This document shows positions 19,214-27,656 of a stretch of 64,000 nt of DNA, piece after piece. The DNA lies in assembly GCA_045632265.1 (NCBI GenBank), contig JAZQWG010000002.1, positions 14,269 to 78,268 on the forward strand, written 5' to 3'. The position numbers and the translations under genes were made by a program. Source of the stretch: Scatosoma sp045632265 (lineage in GTDB: Bacteria > Bacillota > Clostridia > Christensenellales > Borkfalkiaceae). Position 1 is the first letter of the stretch; each line of letters starts with the position of its first letter. The notes below the pieces were generated by a model. It saw nothing but the letters and a program-made list of their open reading frames with translations. It was not told the DNA's origin and ran no database searches.

Positions 19214-20482
19214 TTATTTTATGGTGATGAATGCGCCGTCACCGGGCGATAACTTCAAACGGAATTCCCCGTTTTCGTTTTTAAGCTTCGTTTTCTTGCC
19301 CGCTTGCGTCACGCAAATTTTGTTTACGCCGTTTAAGGTCAAGTTCACTTCGCAATCTACGTGCATACAAGGATCGGCGTGGTTGGCGATGAAAAGTGCA
19401 TTTTTTCCATCTTTGTTTTTCAACACACCAACAAGTGCGTCTTCCGTTGCCGTCACGTTATTGATAAGCTCGTGCTGCGTTAAAGGATTTTGTAAAGTTG
19501 TATAGTAAAGGTTTTCTTTTGCGTTAGTCCCCGTGATGGGCATTACGCCGTCGTAATCGTAGGTGACGAATTCCTTTTCAAACTTCTCAATTTCCTTATG
19601 GATTTTTTGGGAATAGTAGTAGATGTCCGTCGGTTTGCCGTCGGGGGTTAAAAACGATCCGTCTACCGTCAACGCCTTATCTTCCGTGGGTGGCCAGTAG
19701 CAGAAATGTTGAATCCCCTTTACGCCGTACGCAAAGCACGACATAATTTGCCAACGGAGCCCCGCTTCATCAGGGCGGCGGGTGTAGGGCGAATAGCTCA
19801 TCGATTGAATAAACGTCCAAAGGGGAACGCCCTTCTTTTTCGCCGCTTCCGCGCACAATTCCAAATTATACAAATAATCTTTATGAAGGGTGGGTTGTTT
19901 ATTTTCGTCGTATATAAGCGGATACAAATCGTAAGACAAACGCTTGATATTCATATTCATAAACACGTCCAAGTAATCTTGTTCAAACGTGTCGCCGTCC
20001 GTAAACTTGCCGTCTTCTTTCGTAACGTGTACGGGGAAAAGATTCATAAAACAATCTTTATCCGGCAAGTACTTATCCCAAACTTCATTGATTTCTCTAC
20101 ACCAAGGCAAATCCTCTTTATGCGGTTCGTCCTTCATAAGCACGCCGTAGAAGGATTTGAACTTCGTGTATTTTTTTAAGTACTCTTTCGTGGCTTCTTC
20201 GTCACCCGAAAGCATTAAATCTCTAATCTTGGTATCCCAAACGTAGAAGCCTACCCCCGCCTTTTCGGCATGAGCGAGCGCTCGTTCGTTGGGATTTTTT
20301 CCGTCGATATCCACGGCGCTTCTTTCATATATTGCATACGCGACGCGGATACCGCTCTTTTTCAATAATTTATATTGTTCTAACGTACAGAAATCTTCGC
20401 CACCTTCCGTTTGAGCAGGTTTAGGCGAAACCCATGCGCCGATATGAACACGCTTTTGCGTTTTATCTACGCTTTTTTTCAT
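19214..20482 (-). CDS. Cytoplasmic TIM-barrel glycoside-hydrolase-like protein
   Basis: 422 residues without signal peptide or membrane segment. The opening HIGAWVSPKP and later LMKDEPHKED, LSYDLYPLIYD, PLWTFIQSMSYSP and AYGVKGIQHFCYWPP are spaced like beta-strand ends of a (beta/alpha)8 barrel; the last ~90 residues resemble a beta-sandwich tail. It is a paralogue of the secreted lipoprotein at 9648-11366, lacking its lipobox and linker. The pair suggests one enzyme acts outside on polymer and one inside on imported oligosaccharide. The exact GH family and substrate are not recognised. It lies 18 bp after the binding-protein gene; the ribosome site (GGGG) is weak. Confidence 0.75.
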   Translation of the reverse strand: MKKSVDKTQKRVHIGAWVSPKPAQTEGGEDFCTLEQYKLLKKSGIRVAYAIYERSAVDIDGKNPNERALAHAEKAGVGFYVWDTKIRDLMLSGDEEATKEYLKKYTKFKSFYGVLMKDEPHKEDLPWCREINEVWDKYLPDKDCFMNLFPVHVTKEDGKFTDGDTFEQDYLDVFMNMNIKRLSYDLYPLIYDENKQPTLHKDYLYNLELCAEAAKKKGVPLWTFIQSMSYSPYTRRPDEAGLRWQIMSCFAYGVKGIQHFCYWPPTEDKALTVDGSFLTPDGKPTDIYYYSQKIHKEIEKFEKEFVTYDYDGVMPITGTNAKENLYYTTLQNPLTQHELINNVTATEDALVGVLKNKDGKNALFIANHADPCMHVDCEVNLTLNGVNKICVTQAGKKTKLKNENGEFRLKLSPGDGAFITIK

Positions 20483-20500
20483 TTTTTAAGAACCCCACTT

Positions 20501-21985
20501 TTATTCGGTCACAAGTTTGTAGGAATCCCACCAGCCATTATATACGTAGGTAGCGCACTTCGAGCAAGCTTCCGCTGCCGTGTATTCGCCGGAAATCATA
20601 CCAACGTAAGGATTGCCAAGGTCAGGCCATTTACCAAAGATACTTACCCATTGAATAGGGTTGGACGAGTAGTGGTAAACGGTTTTGCTCGTACGATAAA
20701 GTTCAATACACGATTTCGAGAAGTTGGACAAGTTCATTGCATTCAAATCCAATTCGTCAACGTATTGGAAAGGACGAAGACCACCAGTCATACGGGTGAA
20801 CGTTTCGCAAGCTTCACGAGAGTTGATGTACTTCATGAATTCCATAGCGGCTTCAATGTTGGGTGCGTTTTTGGGAACGCAGAAGAAGTCGCCTGCCGAA
20901 GATGCGTTGATAGGAATGTATTCGCCCGTTGCAGGATCTTTTTGAGCACCTTCCAAGTAAGGCGTACGCATCATGCGCATCTCGAAGCCGTCGGGCATAA
21001 CGTTTGCCATTTCTTGTTCAAGCCAAGCACCGTTGGGCATCATTGCCGCTTTACCGTTGATGAACGCGAGCTGTGCAACCGTATATTCCGCACCTACTGC
21101 ACCCGAGATAGAGTTCTTCGGGAAACCGGGGTTCGCTTCGTTTACAACCAAGTTGCTGAAAATTTCAAGAGCTTGCACACGACCTTCTTGCAAATAAACT
21201 TCGGGCGAGCCGTAATCGGTTGCCGAAACTTGGTCGTTTTCAAACTTGAACGTTCCGTCTTCATTTCTCGGAGCACCGAAGTTGAAGAAATCTTGGAAGG
21301 CATCAGCACCTTCGTATTGCGCCCACCAGTTTTCTACGAGGAAATCCCAATAGCTTGCGTATTTACCCGACCAAGCGAAGGGAGCGATGTCGTTGTTCTT
21401 GTCGGCGTCGTTGTTGCAAGGCAATGCTTTGATTTGATCGCAAAGCGCATACAATTCGTCAACCGTTTCAGGAACTTTCCAACCGTTTTGTTCGAACATC
21501 GTGTGGTTGTAGATAAGGCCGTTTGCGCCGTCCGTCCAAGGAATTACGTAATAGTGTCCGTTTACACGGCCGTAATCACGAAGACCTTCGTTCATAAACG
21601 CGGCAATCGTGTTTCCTCTTTCAATCTTCGTTTGATAGATGGCATCAAGTTCAGCAAGGTAGCCACGAGCCGCCCATTCTTGCCAGTTCGTGTCCAAACT
21701 GAAGAAAATATCAGGGACTTCGTTGTCCGTTGCCAAACGAGTCCCGATTTCCGCGGTCATCGTCGGTTCGCCTTCCAACTGGAATTCGTAGTCCATGTTA
21801 GGATACTTTTCCTTGAAGTCCTCGCACCATTGTTCCAAGAATGCACGACCATAACCCGTTTCAGCAAACGCTACCCAAATTACGTTTGCGCCCGTCAAAG
21901 CATCGCAACCCGCAAAAGCAGCTGCGGTAGATGCGGCGAGCACGCCAGTCAATGCACAGGAAATAATACGTCTTTTTGTTGCCAT
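20501..21985 (-). CDS. Sugar ABC transporter substrate-binding lipoprotein
   Basis: 494 residues. The signal peptide ends in AAAFAGC, a lipobox, so the mature protein is anchored to the outer face of the membrane. The rest matches family-1 extracellular solute-binding proteins: VPDIFFSLDTNWQEWAARGY near the N-lobe, PNGAWLEQEM in the middle, and FMKYINSREACETF near the C-lobe. The ATG at 21985 follows AGAAGGAG; an upstream in-frame start would add 24 residues with no function. It is the first gene of the long sugar operon, directly behind a promoter at 22109-22137. Confidence 0.94.
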   Translation of the reverse strand: MATKRRIISCALTGVLAASTAAAFAGCDALTGANVIWVAFAETGYGRAFLEQWCEDFKEKYPNMDYEFQLEGEPTMTAEIGTRLATDNEVPDIFFSLDTNWQEWAARGYLAELDAIYQTKIERGNTIAAFMNEGLRDYGRVNGHYYVIPWTDGANGLIYNHTMFEQNGWKVPETVDELYALCDQIKALPCNNDADKNNDIAPFAWSGKYASYWDFLVENWWAQYEGADAFQDFFNFGAPRNEDGTFKFENDQVSATDYGSPEVYLQEGRVQALEIFSNLVVNEANPGFPKNSISGAVGAEYTVAQLAFINGKAAMMPNGAWLEQEMANVMPDGFEMRMMRTPYLEGAQKDPATGEYIPINASSAGDFFCVPKNAPNIEAAMEFMKYINSREACETFTRMTGGLRPFQYVDELDLNAMNLSNFSKSCIELYRTSKTVYHYSSNPIQWVSIFGKWPDLGNPYVGMISGEYTAAEACSKCATYVYNGWWDSYKLVTE

Positions 21986-22072
21986 ATCTTTTTCTCCTTC
22001 TAAAAATGCAAATTTTCCTATTTCAAAATGCAATAAATGCACAAGTGCTACACGCACCCGCCTTATTACTCG

Positions 22073-22100
22073 CGCGTATTATTACGCGATAATGCATTAT
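22073..22100. promoter_or_regulatory. Two abutting palindromes at the sugar-operon start
   Basis: CGCGTA-TTAT-TACGCG (22073-22088) is followed immediately by the perfect 12-bp palindrome ATAATGCATTAT (22089-22100). They begin about 9 bp downstream of the -10 box, covering roughly +2 to +30 of the transcript. They could be repressor operators or a 5' mRNA structure; which one is not decided by the sequence. Confidence 0.5.
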
Positions 22101-22108
22101 GCAGTTTA

Positions 22109-22137
22109 ATCTTATCATAGAAAAGTTATATTTTCAA
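22109..22137 (-). promoter_or_regulatory. Sigma-A-type promoter of the sugar operon
   Basis: TTGAAA (-35), 17-nt spacer, TAAGAT (-10), about 125 bp upstream of the binding-protein start. Good spacing, moderate -10. Confidence 0.65.
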
Positions 22138-22220
22138 TACCTAATATTCCAAGAAAGTATAAAATTCTAAACTCGTTTTTGTTTTTTTAAGGCAAAAGTG
22201 GCGCATTTCTTGTAAAAAAG

Positions 22221-22254
22221 CAAAAAAAGAAGCCGTCCCCCACAAGGGAACGGC
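22221..22254 (-). terminator. Terminator of the AraC regulator gene
   Basis: GCCGTTCCC / GGGGACGGC stem (9 bp with a G-U), 5-nt loop, then TTC and a run of seven T on the minus strand, 74 bp past the AraC stop. Confidence 0.88.
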
Positions 22255-22327
22255 AGTACATTTTACAATTAGATATTGGTGAAAATAAGGATTTGTGCAA
22301 GAAAACAACGTCCTTATTTTATGTGCT

Positions 22328-23272
22328 TTACTTTGTATTTTCACTAAATTCCGGTAAATCGTAGGAATACAACCGTTGTTCAAACAAACTGTGATAATAC
22401 TTCCCAGGCGACACCCTTTCCAACTTTTTGAAAACGGCGATAAAATACTTTACGTTTTGGAAACCGACCATTTTGGACACTTGCGCAACCGTGAATTTGT
22501 TTTGGGCAAGCAGCGCTTTCGCGTGGCGGATACGCACGTTTCTCAAATGCTCCACCACCGTCAGCCCACGTACTTGTTTATAAATGCGGCTGATGTAATT
22601 TTCGTGTAAAACCAACAAATCGGCAACCGTAGTCATCGTTATCGGTTGCATGTAATTTTTCTCGATATATTCGTCAATTCTATCGCAATAAAGTTGTGTT
22701 TTATTTTTCTTATCGATGGCGTTGCCTTTCAAGCTTTCCGCCTGCGTATTTGCGAGTTCCACAAAAAAATTTAACACGTGAGAAGCGGCGTTTGCATTGA
22801 CGTATTCCCCCATGCCGTCGTACTTGTGAACGAGCTGTTTTATCTCGTAATAAGCACGCTCGGAAGGTGCGATTTTGCCCACTCTTGTAAGAAATAATTT
22901 TTCCAAGTCAACGTATTGATAATTGTCCGAATGCTCGAACTCTATATCCCTTTGGGATATAATTTCGTCCACACCACCGTCCGCAAAGAAGCTGAAAACG
23001 GTTGTCGTCGTGTTTTTATGGATTTCCGTCCAAGACGAAGTGAAACGGGGATATATACAATACTCCCCACTGCCCAAAGTGTACTTTTCACCGCTGTCAA
23101 AATGCACGTCGATTTTACCCGTATCTACGTAGCGCACAACGATGTATTCGTTGCCTTCAATTCTATCACGACGAAGCGCATTTTCGCTGCTTGTCACGGC
23201 AAAGCTAACACGGGGCAAACTCGTCATTTTCAAGGCGTAAATTTTCTTTTCACTCTTCAATTTTTTATCCAC
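22328..23272 (-). CDS. AraC-family transcriptional regulator
   Basis: 314 residues. The N-terminal ~150 residues form a cupin-like sensing half (EYIVVRYVDTGKIDVHF, YCIYPRFTSS). The last ~100 residues are an AraC double helix-turn-helix: MTTVADLLVLHENYISRIYK, then FTVAQVSKMVGFQNVKYF with the conserved P-G-KYY ending. The start is a GTG at 23272 with AAGGTGAG upstream. It stands between the rhamnosidase gene and the sugar operon, each with its own promoter or terminator, so it most likely controls one or both in response to a sugar. The effector is unknown. Confidence 0.92.
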   Translation of the reverse strand: MDKKLKSEKKIYALKMTSLPRVSFAVTSSENALRRDRIEGNEYIVVRYVDTGKIDVHFDSGEKYTLGSGEYCIYPRFTSSWTEIHKNTTTTVFSFFADGGVDEIISQRDIEFEHSDNYQYVDLEKLFLTRVGKIAPSERAYYEIKQLVHKYDGMGEYVNANAASHVLNFFVELANTQAESLKGNAIDKKNKTQLYCDRIDEYIEKNYMQPITMTTVADLLVLHENYISRIYKQVRGLTVVEHLRNVRIRHAKALLAQNKFTVAQVSKMVGFQNVKYFIAVFKKLERVSPGKYYHSLFEQRLYSYDLPEFSENTK

Positions 23273-23364
23273 TTTTTCTCACCTTTTTCCTTATCTTTTA
23301 GGACAAAAAAATCATCGTTTTTCATGCTTTTTTTGCACGAAAAAGGTATAATTTTTTAACCATT

Positions 23365-23400
23365 GAAAAGTGGCTTGGTAAGAAAAAACCAAGCCAACTT
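23365..23400 (-). terminator. Terminator of the rhamnosidase gene
   Basis: TGGCTTGGT / ACCAAGCCA, a perfect 9-bp stem with an 8-nt loop, then CTTTTC on the minus strand; 18 bp past the stop. The T tract is short, so efficiency is uncertain. Confidence 0.7.
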
Positions 23401-23416
23401 TTTCTTTATTTAGTCG

Positions 23417-25465
23417 TTATTTTTGTTTCAAATATTTATCGAAGACGTAGCAACCAACCGCCGACCAGCCGTGACAAAGACTGCCCGCATCGTCGAAATC
23501 CGCTTCGCCGAAACTCGTTTCCCAGTAGCTTGTAGCTCCTTGGAAGAGCATGTTTCCAAAGATTTTGCAAATATCGTTGACGCACCATTCCACGTCGCCT
23601 TGGCAAGCAATGATGGCGTCGTACTTAAATTGCAACGCCGCAAACGTCATATCTACGACCTTGCCATGCGGGTTTTTCAACACTTCGCAAAGGTACGATT
23701 TTCTAACTTCTTTAACCCCTTCCGTAAGAAGTGCCGCCGCTTGCGTATGCGCGTGCCAGCCGTACTTTTCGCCACCACTTATAAAGGACGCGTACAAGCC
23801 CTTTTCTTCGTCGTAAAACGCTTCTACTAAATCGCAAGTTTTCTTTGCATAAGCCGACCATTTTTCCGCCATACAAGCGTTTCCAACGCGTGCTTCCAGC
23901 GCAGCAATTCCTTTCGCCGCCATATACGCAAGCACCGTCAAAATACAGTCGCTTCTTTCTTCAAGTTCTTCTTCACGGAAGATTTCGCCGCCGTCCAAGC
24001 CGTCAACCCACTCGTAGAAGTTCCAATACCCTACTTCTTTCAAGCAGCCCACGCCCGTTTCGCCCGTGCGAGATGCAAAGTTATCCAAAATGCGTTCGGC
24101 ATAAGGAAGCATTTCTTTTACAAATTCTTCATCGTAATCAACTTGCGAGTTTTCATAAAGCGCAATCGCCCAATACAAGCTGAAAGAAGGAATACAAATA
24201 GGCGACGTGCAAGGCGCACAAAGGGAAAGCAAACCGTCTTCTCTCGTTGCGTACGCTTGCAAACGAAGCACCGCACGAGGCAAAACGTATTCTTCAAATG
24301 CACCGTAGCCAAAAAGCATTTGGTTGCGCCCGTCCATACCGTACAACGCTTGTTCACGCCAAGGACAATCTTCATAATGTTCGTGCGCGCAAATTTGCAT
24401 CGTTCTTCTGCCCGTTTCGTAAATTTTATTGAGTAATCTATCACCAAAGTCCTTTTTAGGCATTTTGAAAGGATAGGTTGCTTCACGAACGGTGAAATAG
24501 TTGATTTTTACGCTGTCCGCTTCCACGAACAAGCCAAGATAACGACAACCCAAGCGGTGAATATATCCCGCAAAGTTATTTTCCCCTTTCACAAACGAAT
24601 ATTCCGAAGCAAAATTACGCCCGCCCACTTCCGAGCGAATACGCAAATCGGCAAGGTGTTCCCCCCAAACGAAAAGACCTTTGCAAGCCTTGTCAAGTTC
24701 GATAGAGAATTCGGGATAGCCGCTCGTTTGTTTGAGTAAATCGATAACCACAAACACACCGTCGCCGCCGTTGCTGCTAAACGTCACGGGTACGTGCAAA
24801 TCCGCATACTCAATTTTATTTTTACCCGTCATTTGTGCAAAGCGAAGGGTGGAAAGCCAAGCGTTTTGCGCTTTTTCGCCCGACGTTTCGCCGTCACGGT
24901 ACTTGAAAATACCTTGCGCGGAAACGACTACGGGCAAACGCTCTGCAATGTCAAGCGCGGGAATAGGACGGGGCACGAGCGTATTTTCCACGTTCGTCAA
25001 GCGGGCTTTCGTCCACTTATCACCCTTATCGGAAAAATCGTAATCCCAACCGTTGCCAAGTTGCGCCGTAATCAACCCAGCAGGAACGTAGCCTTGCGCC
25101 TTACGGCAAAGGGTGTTTTCGTCCGAAAAGGCAAGTATTTTACCTTCATTTTCCACTTCAAACGCCACGCCTGCAACTTGCGTACGGCAAGAAGAATAAT
25201 CTTCCCCCATGTGGTATGCCGTAATAAGAAGTTCGTTTTCACCCTTTTTCAAAAAGGACGTAATATCTACGCTGTCCACACTTTTATAAAAGGGCAAGTC
25301 GGCGTATTGACAGTTGCTTACAAGCACGCCGTTGATACACGCTTCGTACTTATAATCGGCGGACACACGCAACGTCGTCTTGCCACCATTATAGCTAAAG
25401 CAGGACTTAAATTGCGCATAGCTGTTTTTTTCTTCGTTTTCAAGCCAAATAAACTTCATTTCCAT
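23417..25465 (-). CDS. GH78-like alpha-L-rhamnosidase, cytoplasmic
   Basis: 682 residues, no signal peptide. The N-terminal half holds beta-sandwich modules. The catalytic (alpha/alpha)6 half opens with HEHYEDCPWREQALYGMDGR, which matches the DCP-x-R-E signature of GH78 rhamnosidases including the likely acid Glu, and continues with WNFYEWVDGLDGG and a conserved late GATSYWE. Role: removing terminal L-rhamnose, or a related sugar, from imported oligosaccharides. The ATG at 25465 (AAAGGA close upstream) is preferred over a TTG five codons earlier. Single-gene unit with its own promoter (25498-25526) and terminator. The exact specificity is an inference. Confidence 0.82.
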   Translation of the reverse strand: MEMKFIWLENEEKNSYAQFKSCFSYNGGKTTLRVSADYKYEACINGVLVSNCQYADLPFYKSVDSVDITSFLKKGENELLITAYHMGEDYSSCRTQVAGVAFEVENEGKILAFSDENTLCRKAQGYVPAGLITAQLGNGWDYDFSDKGDKWTKARLTNVENTLVPRPIPALDIAERLPVVVSAQGIFKYRDGETSGEKAQNAWLSTLRFAQMTGKNKIEYADLHVPVTFSSNGGDGVFVVIDLLKQTSGYPEFSIELDKACKGLFVWGEHLADLRIRSEVGGRNFASEYSFVKGENNFAGYIHRLGCRYLGLFVEADSVKINYFTVREATYPFKMPKKDFGDRLLNKIYETGRRTMQICAHEHYEDCPWREQALYGMDGRNQMLFGYGAFEEYVLPRAVLRLQAYATREDGLLSLCAPCTSPICIPSFSLYWAIALYENSQVDYDEEFVKEMLPYAERILDNFASRTGETGVGCLKEVGYWNFYEWVDGLDGGEIFREEELEERSDCILTVLAYMAAKGIAALEARVGNACMAEKWSAYAKKTCDLVEAFYDEEKGLYASFISGGEKYGWHAHTQAAALLTEGVKEVRKSYLCEVLKNPHGKVVDMTFAALQFKYDAIIACQGDVEWCVNDICKIFGNMLFQGATSYWETSFGEADFDDAGSLCHGWSAVGCYVFDKYLKQK

Positions 25466-25497
25466 CCGTTCCTTTGTCAAAAATTATTATCTAATAT

Positions 25498-25526
25498 ATA
25501 GTAGCACAGCAAAGTACCCTTGTCAA
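25498..25526 (-). promoter_or_regulatory. Promoter of the rhamnosidase gene
   Basis: Perfect TTGACA, 17-nt spacer, TACTAT, about 33 bp upstream of the start codon. Confidence 0.8.
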
Positions 25527-25599
25527 GGCACAAATTCAAAATTTTTAAGAAAAAGTTTATAATTTCAAACCTTTTTCCTTTTTTTGGTTATCTTTTCTT

Positions 25600-25638
25600 A
25601 AAAAATAAAACCCCGCCGTGAAATTTCTTCCACGGCGG
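25600..25638 (-). terminator. Terminator of the GH127 gene
   Basis: Perfect 8-bp stem CCGCCGTG / CACGGCGG with a 10-nt loop, then GGTTTTATTTTTT on the minus strand; 15 bp past the stop. Confidence 0.9.
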
Positions 25639-25652
25639 TAGTTATCTATAAA

Positions 25653-27470
25653 TTATTTCGTTTCCAACCAAACGCTGATATTGCAATCGTCGCTGTCGTA
25701 TTCTTTGCCGACGTGCGCGTAATCGCAAAGGGAAATTTCCCCTTCTTCCGTTTGTAATTTATATGCGTAATCGCAATCGAAAATTTTATTTTCGTACGTC
25801 TTTACAACAAGTTTTTCGGGCAATGCGATCGCAGCGGCGATATCTTCACCCAACTTTTGATCGCGTGCAAGCACGTAAGGACCTTTCTTGAAGGCGATTT
25901 TGCCGTTGTATTTCAACATTTTTACGCCCGCATTGAAAGTGATATCCACAACGCTGTTTTCTACGTCAACGCTGATATATCCGTCCTTTTCTTCCGTTGC
26001 AACTTCAATACCGTCTACGAACACTTGATATTCTTTCGTCCAAGTGGGCACACGCAATTTCAAAGCAAATTCGTTTGCGCTTTCTACGGAAATTCTTACA
26101 GCAAACGTGCGTTTATTGCGTTCCATTTTCAAGGTGCAATCGCTCGTTTCCACCGTGCAATCTTCGTACAAGTTTACAACGTAGCCGTTTTCCGTCTTCA
26201 TAACGGCAAACAATTCTTCCATGGCAATACCAGCAACGCCGATACAAGCACAGCAGCCGTAAATTTGTTCGTCTTCCATAACATTGAAGCCTGCAATCAA
26301 CTGACCACGACGAGCGTTTACAAGGGGGCTATAACTATCGAAAGGCAAAATTTGACGTTTGCCTTCGTATTTAGGCCATTGTTCCATAGGAAGGGAAGCA
26401 TCTACGCCACGGGGATCCCAGTTTTCCGAACGAACGGAAAGTTGGTCTTTATTGTTTACGCTACCGTTCATAGCGTTAAGCGAAGCGCATTCCAACCATT
26501 CCGCATATTTAGCGTCGCCCGTGATTTCCAACAAGCGGAAACACAAGTTCATCCAAACGGTGGTCACGCACGTTTCCAAAACTTCTTGTTCGGAATATTC
26601 CGTTTGACCGGGCGCGCCGTGACTGAAGAATTCCCCTTCATAACCCGCCGTACCGATAATGGTGACTTCGTTTTCGTAAACCAAATCAGCAAACTTTTTA
26701 ACCGCTTCCAAATGCATGGGGTTGCCCGTCACCGTGTAAAGTTCCAAAAGACCTTGGAAACAGCTCATCATTTCATACGCTTTAGGGTGCGCGTATTTAT
26801 GCGGGGGCACGCCTTGCAAACTCAATTCGATCAAGTTTGCGCCGTCGCAAAGCCCCGTGCTTACGATGTATTCCGCAAAAGCGAGATAATCGGGTCTACC
26901 CGTGAGTTTATAAAGTTTTACAAACGGTTCCAAAATGGAGCAAGAGTTCATCGTACCCCAAGCGTTGGACGTTTGCAAAATAGGCGTTTTGCCTTCCTCT
27001 TTGCCTACGTGTTCGATAATATAATTTGCGTGTCTTACAAGCGCTGCGAGAAGTTTTTCCTTAAACGCTTCGTCTTCGCAAGCCTCGTAAAAATAAAGGT
27101 TGCCCAAGATGATGTATTTTCTCGCCCACATATCCCAGCCTTGGAATTCCATTTCTTCGTCGTAGGAAGAGATTCTACCGTTTTCCGCTTGCGTCGAAAG
27201 CAAATCTTCAATCGTTTCCTTCATCGCCTCGTAAATAGCAGGGTTTTTCGTTGCTTTGTAGAGCATAGCAGCGCCACGCATTGCCTTGCCCCAATATTCC
27301 CCACGCCAACGCAAATCGTTGTCCGTCTTATTACGGAATTGATTTACAAACAATTTCCAAACGTCGCCGTTCGTCACGTGTTTATCGATAAGATATTTTT
27401 CCAACTCGCCTATGTAGCCTTCAAAGCTCATCTTGCCGTTAATACAAGCGAATACGTCATTTTGCAACAT
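25653..27470 (-). CDS. GH127-family beta-L-arabinofuranosidase (DUF1680 family)
   Basis: 605 residues, no signal peptide, so cytoplasmic. The family's active-site neighbourhoods are visible: EVLETCVTTVWMNL with the predicted acid Glu, EWLECASLNAMNG, and YGCCACIGVAG, where the Cys pair corresponds to the zinc-bound nucleophile Cys of characterised GH127 enzymes. A beta-sandwich tail follows. It should release L-arabinofuranose from short arabino-oligosaccharides or glycopeptides. I start at the ATG at 27470 (AGAGG 9 nt upstream); earlier in-frame ATGs lie within the promoter-proximal leader. It has its own consensus promoter and terminator and neighbours a rhamnosidase, fitting use of pectin or arabinogalactan side chains. 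Confidence 0.86.
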   Translation of the reverse strand: MLQNDVFACINGKMSFEGYIGELEKYLIDKHVTNGDVWKLFVNQFRNKTDNDLRWRGEYWGKAMRGAAMLYKATKNPAIYEAMKETIEDLLSTQAENGRISSYDEEMEFQGWDMWARKYIILGNLYFYEACEDEAFKEKLLAALVRHANYIIEHVGKEEGKTPILQTSNAWGTMNSCSILEPFVKLYKLTGRPDYLAFAEYIVSTGLCDGANLIELSLQGVPPHKYAHPKAYEMMSCFQGLLELYTVTGNPMHLEAVKKFADLVYENEVTIIGTAGYEGEFFSHGAPGQTEYSEQEVLETCVTTVWMNLCFRLLEITGDAKYAEWLECASLNAMNGSVNNKDQLSVRSENWDPRGVDASLPMEQWPKYEGKRQILPFDSYSPLVNARRGQLIAGFNVMEDEQIYGCCACIGVAGIAMEELFAVMKTENGYVVNLYEDCTVETSDCTLKMERNKRTFAVRISVESANEFALKLRVPTWTKEYQVFVDGIEVATEEKDGYISVDVENSVVDITFNAGVKMLKYNGKIAFKKGPYVLARDQKLGEDIAAAIALPEKLVVKTYENKIFDCDYAYKLQTEEGEISLCDYAHVGKEYDSDDCNISVWLETK

Positions 27471-27524
27471 ATATTTTATCCTCTTTTCCATTTTTGTTTG
27501 CAACAACCGTTGCATAATACGCAT

Positions 27525-27553
27525 ATTATAATACATTTTATCTTGTTTGTCAA
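27525..27553 (-). promoter_or_regulatory. Consensus promoter of the GH127 gene
   Basis: TTGACA, 17-nt spacer, TATAAT: a perfect sigma-A match ~55 bp upstream of the chosen start. A GCAAC-N4-GTTGC inverted repeat follows at 27500-27513 and could be an operator. Confidence 0.9.
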
Positions 27554-27612
27554 TATAGCTAATAAATAATTTTACTGTATTTTCGTTTGTTTTTTATGTA
27601 ATAAAGTTTCTA

Positions 27613-27646
27613 TAAAACAAAAAGCTAACGAAAACATTCGTCAGCC
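27613..27646 (-). terminator. Terminator of the GlpA/HAD operon
   Basis: GCTGACGAA / TTCGTTAGC stem (9 bp with one G-U), then TTTTTGTTTT on the minus strand, just past the HAD phosphatase stop. Confidence 0.85.
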
Positions 27647-27656
27647 TTGTTCTTTT

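Larger units (their letters stand above)
21986..22327. other. 342-bp regulatory gap between AraC gene and sugar operon
   Basis: No gene. From right to left it holds the AraC gene terminator (22221-22254), the sugar-operon promoter (22109-22137), two adjacent palindromes (22073-22100) and the ribosome site of the binding protein. The ~80-codon minus frame over the right half overlaps the terminator and is not credible. Confidence 0.8.

Noticed and set aside
13161..22003. Other long + strand frames (e.g. 13161-15101, 16371-17975, 20411-22003)
   Set aside because: Same reason: each lies exactly over a well-supported minus-strand gene and shows Arg/Cys/Val-rich composition without motifs.
22141..22383. 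Small minus-strand frame of ~80 codons
   Set aside because: Overlaps the end of the AraC gene and the terminator hairpin; no ribosome site.
25857..27569. + strand frame of ~570 codons over the GH127 gene
   Set aside because: Runs antisense through clear GH127 active-site motifs and covers the gene's promoter; no start signals.
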